Source of the DNA: Bacteroidales bacterium UBA2861
GTDB lineage: Bacteria; Bacteroidota; Bacteroidia; Bacteroidales; UBA932
Direction: 5' to 3'
Assembly (NCBI GenBank): GCA_002350615.1
Contig: DEFD01000028.1
Location: 288,417 to 352,416, forward strand
Length of the DNA stretch: 64,000 nt
Below the pieces are notes generated by a model. It did not search any database and had not been told where the DNA came from. It saw only the letters and a program-made list of their open reading frames with translations. Both the position numbers and the translations under genes were made by a program. Numbering within the stretch: position 1 is the first letter of the stretch; each line of letters starts with the position of its first letter. Positions 1 to 7,666 of this stretch are shown piece by piece.

Positions 1-959
1 CACTTGAGCATGGCGATGCGCTCAATACCCATACCGAATGCGAAACCGCTGTATTTCTTGGAATCTATGCCGCTTGCTTCCAGCACGTTGGGATCCACCA
101 TTCCGCAGCCCATGATCTCCAGCCAGCCGGTTCCCTTGCAGATGTTGCATCCTTTGCCGTGGCAGATGTTGCAGCTCACGTCCACTTCAGCCGAAGGCTC
201 GGTGAAGGGGAAGAAAGAAGGACGCATGCGTATCTGGGCGTCTGCGCCGAACATTTCGCGGGCAAAGAGGAGGATCGCCTGCTTGAGATCCGCAAAAGTC
301 ACATTTTCATCGATATAGAGACCTTCCACCTGATGGAAGATGCAGTGCGCGCGGGCGCTGATAGCCTCGTTGCGGAACACCCTGCCCGGGCATATCACTC
401 GTATTGGAAGAGGCATCTTCTCCATGGTGCGCACCTGCACGGAAGAGGTGTGGGTGCGGAGCAGCAGCGGGTTGAGGTGCCCTGCGGACACGAAGAAGGT
501 GTCCTGCATGTCGCGTGCCGGGTGATTCGGAGGGAAGTTCAGGGCTTCGAAGACATGGTAGTCGTCCTCGATTTCGGGGCCTTCGGCGACATCGTAGCCG
601 AACTTGCGGAAAATCTCCACTATCTCCTGACGGACGATGCTCACAGGGTGCCTGGAACCAAGCTCGTACTGCTCCCCTGGAAGAGTGAGGTCCTGGGCGG
701 AATCCCCTTGGGCGGGACCTGCGGCGGCCGCTGCCTTGAGTTCCTCGATCTTTGCGAGCGCAGCCTGCTTGAGCTCGTTGAGCGGACGCCCGAACTCGGC
801 TTTCTGTTCCCTGCTGACGGTGCGGAAATTCTCAAAAAGGGCGGTGATTTCACCTTTCTTTCCAAGGAACCGCACCCTGGCTTCTTCCACTTCTTTTTCT
901 GTCTTGCATTTGAGTTCTTTCAGTTCGGAAAGAACTTTTTCTATGTCTTCTCGAATCAT
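1..959 (-). CDS. pheS: Phenylalanyl-tRNA synthetase alpha subunit, 3' end cut by the window edge
   Basis: This gene charges tRNA-Phe with phenylalanine as the catalytic alpha chain of the alpha2-beta2 enzyme in the cytoplasm. Reading the minus strand from the ATG at 959 gives MIREDIEKVLSELKELKC, the coiled-coil tRNA-binding arm, then the class II aminoacyl-tRNA synthetase core. The last visible residues contain GMGIERIAML, the conserved motif 3 segment near the C-terminus. About 319 codons are present and the family is usually about 340, so roughly 20 residues lie outside the window. A secreted-protein gene ends 3 bp upstream, so the two could share a transcript. No frameshift is apparent. 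Confidence 0.95.
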   Translation of the reverse strand, partial: MIREDIEKVLSELKELKCKTEKEVEEARVRFLGKKGEITALFENFRTVSREQKAEFGRPLNELKQAALAKIEELKAAAAAGPAQGDSAQDLTLPGEQYELGSRHPVSIVRQEIVEIFRKFGYDVAEGPEIEDDYHVFEALNFPPNHPARDMQDTFFVSAGHLNPLLLRTHTSSVQVRTMEKMPLPIRVICPGRVFRNEAISARAHCIFHQVEGLYIDENVTFADLKQAILLFAREMFGADAQIRMRPSFFPFTEPSAEVDVSCNICHGKGCNICKGTGWLEIMGCGMVDPNVLEASGIDSKKYSGFAFGMGIERIAMLK

Positions 960-962
960 AAT

Positions 963-1385
963 CTATTTCTTTTCCCTTTTCTGGGCACGCTTGTCGCGGG
1001 CTTTTTTAGCCCTGGCCGCCCCCATTTTGAGATATTTGTTCCACTGCTCTTCATTGAACACCCGATGCAGGGCCTCGTAGGTTTTTTCCGCCCATCTGTC
1101 CTGCACCACGATGTAAAGGTCGGTGTTCGCCACCTTGGATTCGCTCATGCTCTTGAGTTCGTCCCTCATTCCTTTGTAGTCTGCCACGAAGATGGAATCC
1201 AGATAAAAAATCTGCCAGTCGGCAAGGTCGAGGGCCTCGGTGTATTTTTCAAGCTGCTGTTCTATGCCTTCATAAAACTGTTTTTCTTCCTGTTCCGGGG
1301 TGAGCGGCTGCTGTTGTTCCTGCGCAAAAAGCGCGGGAGCGAAAAAGAGAGCCGAAATCAGCGGTATGAATTTCATAAAACGCAT
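963..1385 (-). CDS. Small secreted helical protein of unknown function
   Basis: The product is about 140 residues and begins with a signal peptide (MRFMKFIPLISALFFAPAL, then FAQ) that suggests export to the periplasm. The mature part is Gln/Glu/Lys-rich, appears helical, and ends in a very basic tail (KKARDKRAQKREKK). I do not recognise the family. The ATG at 1385 is preferred because a TAATTTTG promoter element (1392-1399) ends six bases before it; ATG 1376 (MKFIPL) is the alternative and would also keep the signal peptide. It lies between the C69 dipeptidase gene and pheS, all on the minus strand. The periplasmic role is inferred from the signal peptide only. Confidence 0.7.
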   Translation of the reverse strand: MRFMKFIPLISALFFAPALFAQEQQQPLTPEQEEKQFYEGIEQQLEKYTEALDLADWQIFYLDSIFVADYKGMRDELKSMSESKVANTDLYIVVQDRWAEKTYEALHRVFNEEQWNKYLKMGAARAKKARDKRAQKREKK

Positions 1386-1391
1386 AGCCTG

Positions 1392-1399
1392 CAAAATTA
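1392..1399 (-). promoter_or_regulatory. TAATTTTG promoter element for the small secreted protein
   Basis: The minus strand reads TAATTTTG, an exact TAnnTTTG Bacteroidota -7 element, six bases before the ATG at 1385. No TTTG is visible at the expected -33 position. It sits in the short gap after the C69 dipeptidase stop codon. Confidence 0.5.
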
Positions 1400-1407
1400 G
1401 CACAATT

Positions 1408-3102
1408 TTATCTTTCTTCTATGTTTTTGCCGGCAAAATGGGCCACCGCCTCTTTCCAGACGTCGGTGTATCCGGGCCAGCCTATTTCAACCGGAAGGCC
1501 TTCCCCGTACTCGCTGTGCTTGAAGCTTCCGTCTTCGTTCTGGGCCTTCACGTTGCCGTCTATGAACTTGACGAGGAGCAGTTCCTCAAGCTTTGTCCAG
1601 GCGGCGAACTGCTTCTGCGCGGTTTCCACGCTGTACCTGGTAAGCAAACGGCGTGCCTTGTGGATGCGGCCCTTCTTGACGAGTTTCGAAATCCTGGCAT
1701 CGAACTGGGGCACGGAGCCGAACATCTGCTCCTGCTCGAAGGCATCGGCCGCACAGCGGGCCATAGGGGCCATCTGATTGTACATCTTGTAGCAGGCGTT
1801 TGCCACCCTGTTGCACATCCAGAACTGGGAAGTAGGGCTGTAGTGCAGTATGTCGCCGTTGCCCTCGCGAAGGCATTCAGGGACTTTCCTGGTGTTCACA
1901 TAAATGGGGGTGAGGTAGCTTGTGGCGGCATCGTCGCAGCCGAACCAGATGAGCGCGCCGGCTTCGTCGGGAAGCCATCCGCGCGCCTGCCCGACAAACC
2001 AGAAACCGGTCTGCTGGGTGGCTATCGCCCTTTCATTCACATATTTATGTCCGTTCCAGCTGAAACCCATAGGCCTCCAGCGGTAGGGAAGTGCGTTGCC
2101 GCCGGCGCCTATGTCCTGCGTCATGTCCATGGGTGTGCCTTCATAATGGTCGCGCATCACGTCGGCCACGTCCTTGACCGTGATCTTGCGGGAAGGTTTC
2201 ACGAAAAGCGGCATTTCTCCGTCGAGGTCATAACCCATGACATAGTCGAGCCACTCGCTTGCGGGACGGGTGGTTTCAACCCCGTTCTCCAGATAACGGA
2301 ACTGCCCGTCGCAGAGGATGTTGAATGCGCTCCAGGCACGGGCGTCGCAGCCGCGGGCCCCTCCGAAATCGAGGGGATTGTAGGCGTCGCGGAAGCTGAA
2401 ATCCTTGTCCTCTCCGCTGAAATAGCCCTTTTCGCGTGCGAAGGAAATCACATCGGGGGCATACAGCGTGTTCTCAGGATCGTCCAGGGGGAAACGTGTT
2501 ATGCGGCACTGGTTGGCGTGTGCGCAGATATATCCGTCCGGCACGCGGCGCGCTACCCATACTATGCCTTTATTATCCGGGCCTTTGCCCACAAGGTCCA
2601 TCACCCAGGCCTCCTGCGTGTCGGCGATGGAAAAACTCTCTCCTTCCGAAGGATATCCGTAAGTGTTTGCAAGATCCACTATCGTGGCGATAGCCTCACG
2701 GGCCGTGCTGGCACGCTGGAGAGTGACATATATGAGGCTGCCGTAGTCCATGACGCCGTTGCTGTCGGCAAGTTCCTCGCGGCCTCCCCAGGTGGTCTCT
2801 CCTATGACGAGCTGATGCTCGTTCATGTTCCCTACGGTCTGGTAGGTCCTGCGCACCTGGGCTATTTCACCCAGCGGCTTGTTGCTGTCCCAGTCCCGGA
2901 TGGCCAGACGGGCCCCTTCGCGGAACTTTCCCGCAGGGCGGAAGTACAGCTCGCCGAAAAGGCCATGGCTGTCGGCTGCATAGGAAACCATGCAGGAGCC
3001 GTCGGCGCTGGCGCCCTTGGTGATTATCACATTGGTGCAGGCATTCGCCCGAATGCCGGAAAGGCAGGCCGCCGCTGCGGCGGCAATCAGATATTTTTTC
3101 AT
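1408..3102 (-). CDS. C69-family (PepD-like) dipeptidase, exported
   Basis: This is a C69-family dipeptidase, an N-terminal-nucleophile enzyme that hydrolyses dipeptides after exposing a Cys. From the ATG at 3102 the protein is 564 residues. A signal peptide (MKKYLIAAAAAACLSGIRAN) is followed by ACTNVIITKGASADGSCM, placing the nucleophile Cys at residue 22. Downstream are ETTWGGREEL and repeated family motifs such as YGYPSEGESFSIADTQEAW. An upstream in-frame ATG at 3186 would add 28 non-signal residues and is rejected because the promoter (3108-3138) lies inside that extension. The gene is divergent from the heparinase operon. Whether it takes part in glycan use, for example on proteoglycan peptides, cannot be told from the sequence. 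Confidence 0.88.
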   Translation of the reverse strand: MKKYLIAAAAAACLSGIRANACTNVIITKGASADGSCMVSYAADSHGLFGELYFRPAGKFREGARLAIRDWDSNKPLGEIAQVRRTYQTVGNMNEHQLVIGETTWGGREELADSNGVMDYGSLIYVTLQRASTAREAIATIVDLANTYGYPSEGESFSIADTQEAWVMDLVGKGPDNKGIVWVARRVPDGYICAHANQCRITRFPLDDPENTLYAPDVISFAREKGYFSGEDKDFSFRDAYNPLDFGGARGCDARAWSAFNILCDGQFRYLENGVETTRPASEWLDYVMGYDLDGEMPLFVKPSRKITVKDVADVMRDHYEGTPMDMTQDIGAGGNALPYRWRPMGFSWNGHKYVNERAIATQQTGFWFVGQARGWLPDEAGALIWFGCDDAATSYLTPIYVNTRKVPECLREGNGDILHYSPTSQFWMCNRVANACYKMYNQMAPMARCAADAFEQEQMFGSVPQFDARISKLVKKGRIHKARRLLTRYSVETAQKQFAAWTKLEELLLVKFIDGNVKAQNEDGSFKHSEYGEGLPVEIGWPGYTDVWKEAVAHFAGKNIEER

Positions 3103-3107
3103 AGTCG

Positions 3108-3138
3108 CAAATTTAACAATTAGACAGTTATCAACAAA
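3108..3138 (-). promoter_or_regulatory. Complete Bacteroidota promoter for the C69 dipeptidase gene
   Basis: On the minus strand TTTG (plus coordinates 3138-3135), a 19-base spacer and TAAATTTG (3115-3108) give an exact TTTG-N19-TAnnTTTG promoter. The -7 element ends only five bases before the ATG at 3102, so the transcript would be nearly leaderless. Confidence 0.75.
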
Positions 3139-3186
3139 ATCGGCATAATCCGAAACAATCCTCGCACGTTCAATGCAATGGTTCAT

Positions 3187-3194
3187 TATCTTTG
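3187..3194 (+). promoter_or_regulatory. TATCTTTG -7 element for the heparan sulfate operon
   Basis: TATCTTTG matches the TAnnTTTG element and ends three bases before ATG 3198 (six before ATG 3201). No TTTG is seen at the -33 position, which would suit a promoter that needs an activator such as the locus regulator. It is divergent from the C69 promoter. Confidence 0.55.
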
Positions 3195-3197
3195 CAG

Positions 3198-5507
3198 ATG
3201 ATGAAAAAGATTATACTCGCGGCAGTTGCCGCTCTGATTTTTGCTTCCTGCCTCCAGGCGCAGGAAAGGAAGCAGTCCGAAGTTGTATGGACCGAGATGG
3301 ACGGCGTGAGCGTGCCTCTGCCCCCCATTGAACATCCCAGGCTCTACATCCGTCCTGACGGAATAGACGACCTCCGCGCCCGCGTGGCATCTCCGGAAGG
3401 AAAGAAGATCATCGCAAGGCTGAACAAGCTCTCCGTTCCCCGCACACCTGAAGAAGACGCCGCCGAAAAAGACCGCGGCTACCGCTACTACTTCAAGATG
3501 CGCGGACTCACGAGCCGGGTGCAGCTGGATGCACTGGACTATCTCACCAAAGGCGACAAGGAGGCCGCCCGTTCGGCCATCACGGACATGCTTGACTCCC
3601 TGAAAAACTGCGCTTTCGGCACCAAGCAGGATCTCTCCCGCGCAAGCGGCGTGATGATGATGGTAGGCGCCATAATTTACGACTGGTGCTACCCGGAGTT
3701 CACCCCGGAAGAACGCCAGGCCTACATCAAGGAGTTCGTGCGCATTGCCGGAAGGATGGAATGCGGTTACCCTCCCAAAGCCAACGAGACCATTGCGGGG
3801 CATCTCTGCGAATGGATGATTCTGCGCGACATGCTCTCGGCGGGAATCGCCGTGTATGACGAGTATCCGGATATGTACAACTACGTGATCAAACTGATCT
3901 ACGGCAGTTATATTCCCCCGCGCAAGTTCGTTTACTCAGGGCACAACTACCACCAGGGCACAGGCTATGCCAACGTGCGTCTCACCAACGACTTCCTGTC
4001 GATGTGGATACTGGACAAGATGGGAGCCGGTTCCATCTACGGCGACGACATGCGCCTGATGATGTACGACCTCATCTACCGCCGCCGTCCGGACGGACAG
4101 GTGCTGCCCGCAGGCGACGTGAACCACAGTCGCAGGTCCATACCCACATACACCAATCCCATGATGCTGGCGGCGAGCTATTATCACGACCCCTATCTGC
4201 AGGCCGAGTTCGAGCGCAAGCCGGTCATGGAACCGCATCTGCTCATACACGAGCTGCTGTGGAGGGACTTTTCCCTCAAAGGCAAGAAACCGGACGACCT
4301 TCCCCTCAGCATTTACAGCGGAAGGCCTTTCGGCTGGATGATAGCGCGCACGGGCTGGGACAAGAACAGTGCAATAGTGGAAATGAAGGTGAACGAGCAG
4401 TTCGCGGGCAACCACCAGCATCTGGACGGAGGAGCGTTCCAGATCTATTACAAGGGCCCCCTGGCGCTGGACACCGGCTTCTACCAGGGTAAGAAAGAGG
4501 GCTACAACAGCGCCAACAACAAGAACTACACAAAGCGCACGATAGCGCACAATTCTCTGCTGATTTACGACCCGGACGAAAAATTCCCCTGCTGGAATTA
4601 CGGAGGAGAGGGCAAGACTCCCTTTGCCGACAATGACGGCGGACAGCGGATGCCGGGGGACCAGTGGAGTACCTGCCGCACCTACGAGGAACTGCTGAGC
4701 GACGAGTTCACGGTGGGGAAAACCCTTGCTCACGGGTTCGGGCCGGATGCCCACACTCCCGATTACACATATCTGAAAGGCGATATCACCAAGGCATACA
4801 GCGCCAAGGTGAAGGAGGTGAAACGCAGTTTCGTATTCTTCAATCTCAAGGACGAGAAAGTGCCTGCGGCGCTGATCGTTTTCGACCGTGTGGTGTCCTC
4901 CAATCCTTCCTTTAAGAAATATTGGCTGCTGCACAGCATCGAGGAGCCCGAGATTTTCAATGGCTATTTCACTGTCCGGCGCACCCTGGACGGGGATTCC
5001 GGCAAGCTCCACTGCGACGTTCTCCTGCCGGAGGCGGGCAACGCTTCGGTGACCAAGGTGGGCGGAGAAGGATATGAGTATTTCGTTTTCGGCAAGACCT
5101 ATCCCGCAGTCCAGAAGAACCCTGACGATGAAAAGGAGCACGGAGTATGGAGGGTGGAGATATCTCCCGAAAAGGAAGCGGCAGAAGACCTGTTCCTGAA
5201 TGTAATGCAGTTGACGGACGGCGGACGCAAGCTCAAAAACGCAAAGCGCATCGACGCTCCGGGCCTTGTGGGCACGGCAGTGGCGGACAGGGCCGTGACC
5301 TTCAGCAGGGACGGTGCCCTGATGGAAGGAGCAAACTTCAGCCTGCCGAAGGGAAGGGAAATCTACAAGGTGCTTGCCACCGACCTGAAACCCGGCAGCT
5401 ACGAAGTGAGCACCGCGGCCGGCAAACAGACGCTGAGCGCAAGCGAAGATGAATGCGCGCTCTGGTTCGAATGCCCTCCCGGAACAGTGAACATCAAGCG
5501 ACTTTAA
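3198..5507 (+). CDS. hepB: Heparinase II (PL21), heparin/heparan sulfate lyase
   Basis: The enzyme eliminatively cleaves both heparin and heparan sulfate. The 769-residue product closely follows the Pedobacter heparinus HepII sequence from memory, including MDGVSVPLPP near the N-terminus, FGWMIARTGW, TPDYTYLKGDIT and AYSAKVKEVKRSF. Counting from ATG 3198, the catalytic residues fall at the same numbers as in HepII: His202 and Glu205 (GHLCEWM), Tyr257 (NYHQGTGY) and His406 (GNHQH), with His408 as a zinc ligand. A signal peptide ends near SCLQAQ, and its Cys could be lipidated. ATG 3201 is an equally possible start. It is the first gene of the operon, 17 bp before the PL12 gene. All catalytic residues are intact, so activity is expected. 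Confidence 0.93.
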   Translation: MMKKIILAAVAALIFASCLQAQERKQSEVVWTEMDGVSVPLPPIEHPRLYIRPDGIDDLRARVASPEGKKIIARLNKLSVPRTPEEDAAEKDRGYRYYFKMRGLTSRVQLDALDYLTKGDKEAARSAITDMLDSLKNCAFGTKQDLSRASGVMMMVGAIIYDWCYPEFTPEERQAYIKEFVRIAGRMECGYPPKANETIAGHLCEWMILRDMLSAGIAVYDEYPDMYNYVIKLIYGSYIPPRKFVYSGHNYHQGTGYANVRLTNDFLSMWILDKMGAGSIYGDDMRLMMYDLIYRRRPDGQVLPAGDVNHSRRSIPTYTNPMMLAASYYHDPYLQAEFERKPVMEPHLLIHELLWRDFSLKGKKPDDLPLSIYSGRPFGWMIARTGWDKNSAIVEMKVNEQFAGNHQHLDGGAFQIYYKGPLALDTGFYQGKKEGYNSANNKNYTKRTIAHNSLLIYDPDEKFPCWNYGGEGKTPFADNDGGQRMPGDQWSTCRTYEELLSDEFTVGKTLAHGFGPDAHTPDYTYLKGDITKAYSAKVKEVKRSFVFFNLKDEKVPAALIVFDRVVSSNPSFKKYWLLHSIEEPEIFNGYFTVRRTLDGDSGKLHCDVLLPEAGNASVTKVGGEGYEYFVFGKTYPAVQKNPDDEKEHGVWRVEISPEKEAAEDLFLNVMQLTDGGRKLKNAKRIDAPGLVGTAVADRAVTFSRDGALMEGANFSLPKGREIYKVLATDLKPGSYEVSTAAGKQTLSASEDECALWFECPPGTVNIKRL

Positions 5508-5524
5508 ACAATAACCACCACATA

Positions 5525-7663
5525 ATGAGAAAGATAACACTGATACTGATTAGCCTTGCAATCGCCGCATGCACGGCTGAAAGCGCGAAGGAATTCAAAC
5601 CCGGGGACCCCGATCTCAGACCGGAAGTGCCCGAGACGCCCGCCGCAACCGGGGCTGATTCCCTGATTGACGCCAGGCTTTTCGAGCTTATGAACCTGGA
5701 TTATCCGGGCTTAGAAAGCGCAAAGCGCGCCCACGAAGAAGGTCGGGAGTATGAAGCCGCCGCTTATATCCTGGATTATTACAGGAACAGGACGGACGTC
5801 TTCAATCCTGCGGTGAACATCCTCTCGCCCTCTTTCACAGCAACGGAGAAATCCATCGCCGACCAGGCAACGGAAGAAGGAGAATGGCGCTTCTATATCC
5901 GCAATTATGCCGACGGGACCGGCGATGACGGCCTGCCGCGCTACTACTCCTTCGCCAAGGACGGGGGAATTGACTGGGATTATGCTCCCGAAGGTATGCA
6001 GGAGCAGGAGTATTTCTACCAGAAGCACCGTCATCAGTGGATGCTGACACAGGCCAAGGTGTACAAGGCTACCGGTGATGAAAAGTACATCCGGGCATGG
6101 ATGAGTGCATACGGCGACTGGCTTTCCAGGTATCCCTGCCCGACGGGCAAGACTTCTCAGATGCAGTGGACCGGACTCCAGACCTCCGAAAGGGCGATAG
6201 ACCAGCCGAGCATCTTCCAGTATTACGTGAAATCGGAAAGTTTCACGCCCGAGTGGCTTTCCACTTTCCTCGTCGCCTATCACGGGCACATCTCAAGCAT
6301 ACTTGCAAACTGGTACGAACCCGTCACGAGCAATATCCGACTGAGCCAGGAGCAGGCTGTAACCATGGCCGGGATTCTCATGCCGGAGTTCAAGGACGCG
6401 CCCGCCTGGCTGAGCACCGGCACGGCTGCGATCGGCGCCCAGGCCGGAATACAGTTCAACGAAGACGGGGTGCAGAACGAACTCGACCCCAGCTATCACA
6501 TCGGGGTGGTCGAGGGTTTCTACAATCTGTATAAACTTGCCCGCGCCAACGACAAACTGGACCTTTTCCCTCCGGACTATATATCCAAGCTACACAAGGC
6601 GGCAAGGTTCGTGATGGATATCATCTACCCGAATTTCAGCCTCGACAATTTCAATGACACCCGTTCCGCCACATGGACAAAGAGCGTGCTCGGAAGGAAT
6701 CTGAGAATGTACAGGGAGATGTTCCCTGACGATGCTGAAATATGCTGGTACGCCAGCGGAAGGACTTCGGGCACCGAGCCTTCAAGCTTCGTGCAGAGCT
6801 ACCCCGTATCTGGATATTACATGCTTCGCGACGGGTGGCAGGAGAGTTCCATGATGCTGGTGCTGAAGAACAATTACAACCCGGACAACAAGTGGCACTG
6901 CCAGCCGGACAACAACACCATAGGACTCTATAGGAACGGCAGGCGCTTCCTCCCGGACGCCGGAGTTTACACTTACGGCGGCTCCGCGGAAGACAACAAC
7001 AACCGCCTTATCTACCGTTCCACCGAGATGCACAACACCCTCACCAAGAACAAGTTGACCATAGATGCCAGCCACCAGAAAGGACGTCTTCTCAAGATGG
7101 CGACAAGTGGCAGCACGGAAATAGTTGTGAGCGAGAACGATTCCTACTCCGACCTCAGCCACCGCAGGAGCATCTTTTTCGTGGAGCGGAAGTTCTTCGT
7201 GATTGTGGATGAAGGTTACGGCAGCGGGAGCGGATTCCAGGTGAACCTCAACTTCAAGCTTTGCGAGGGCAAGAACAATTCCGAAATAGACGAGGAGCTG
7301 GGCGACGGCGTTTACGGGGCCCGCACGCTCTTCACCGACAACAACAATATGCTGTTCCGCACCTTCTGCGAAACCACGGACGGATATCTTGCCGAAAACA
7401 GCACCGGATACTATTCTGACAATATAGGGCAGAGGACCCAGCGCAGGTGGTACCGGGTGAGCATCGACAAAAAGGAAGGACTTGCGGCCCGTTTCATCAC
7501 GGTAATCTGTCCTTTCGGCGCCGCCGGAGAACTCAACGGCCTGGGCCTGAGTGCGGCATTTACGGACAATGCGGGCGGCACCCCGGGCACCTTCCATCCG
7601 GACGGATGCTCGCTGCGGGTGAGCCTGAAGGGAAAGACTTACGATTTATCATACACACTATAA
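5525..7663 (+). CDS. Heparinase III-like lyase (PL12), lipoprotein
   Basis: This PL12-family enzyme is expected to cleave low-sulfated heparan sulfate by beta-elimination. The 712-residue product starts at ATG 5525 with a lipobox (LAIAAC, Cys16), followed by an alpha/alpha toroid and a C-terminal beta-sandwich. Aligned with HepIII, the catalytic residues appear as Asn270 (TSNIRLSQEQ), Tyr324 (DPSYHIG) and His458 (KWHCQPDNNT). The residue after the catalytic Asn is Ile, whereas HepIII and the paralogue at 19461-21578 have His in the NHRLF motif; this could alter specificity. It lies 17 bp after heparinase II and 3 bp before the surface-binding protein gene. It is probably a surface or periplasmic lipoprotein. 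Confidence 0.9.
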   Translation: MRKITLILISLAIAACTAESAKEFKPGDPDLRPEVPETPAATGADSLIDARLFELMNLDYPGLESAKRAHEEGREYEAAAYILDYYRNRTDVFNPAVNILSPSFTATEKSIADQATEEGEWRFYIRNYADGTGDDGLPRYYSFAKDGGIDWDYAPEGMQEQEYFYQKHRHQWMLTQAKVYKATGDEKYIRAWMSAYGDWLSRYPCPTGKTSQMQWTGLQTSERAIDQPSIFQYYVKSESFTPEWLSTFLVAYHGHISSILANWYEPVTSNIRLSQEQAVTMAGILMPEFKDAPAWLSTGTAAIGAQAGIQFNEDGVQNELDPSYHIGVVEGFYNLYKLARANDKLDLFPPDYISKLHKAARFVMDIIYPNFSLDNFNDTRSATWTKSVLGRNLRMYREMFPDDAEICWYASGRTSGTEPSSFVQSYPVSGYYMLRDGWQESSMMLVLKNNYNPDNKWHCQPDNNTIGLYRNGRRFLPDAGVYTYGGSAEDNNNRLIYRSTEMHNTLTKNKLTIDASHQKGRLLKMATSGSTEIVVSENDSYSDLSHRRSIFFVERKFFVIVDEGYGSGSGFQVNLNFKLCEGKNNSEIDEELGDGVYGARTLFTDNNNMLFRTFCETTDGYLAENSTGYYSDNIGQRTQRRWYRVSIDKKEGLAARFITVICPFGAAGELNGLGLSAAFTDNAGGTPGTFHPDGCSLRVSLKGKTYDLSYTL

Positions 7664-7666
7664 CCA

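Noticed and set aside
3128..3136. TTATCAACA, a DnaA-box-like 9-mer between the divergent C69 and heparinase promoters
   Set aside because: It is a single copy with no cluster, and it overlaps promoter DNA, so it is probably chance.
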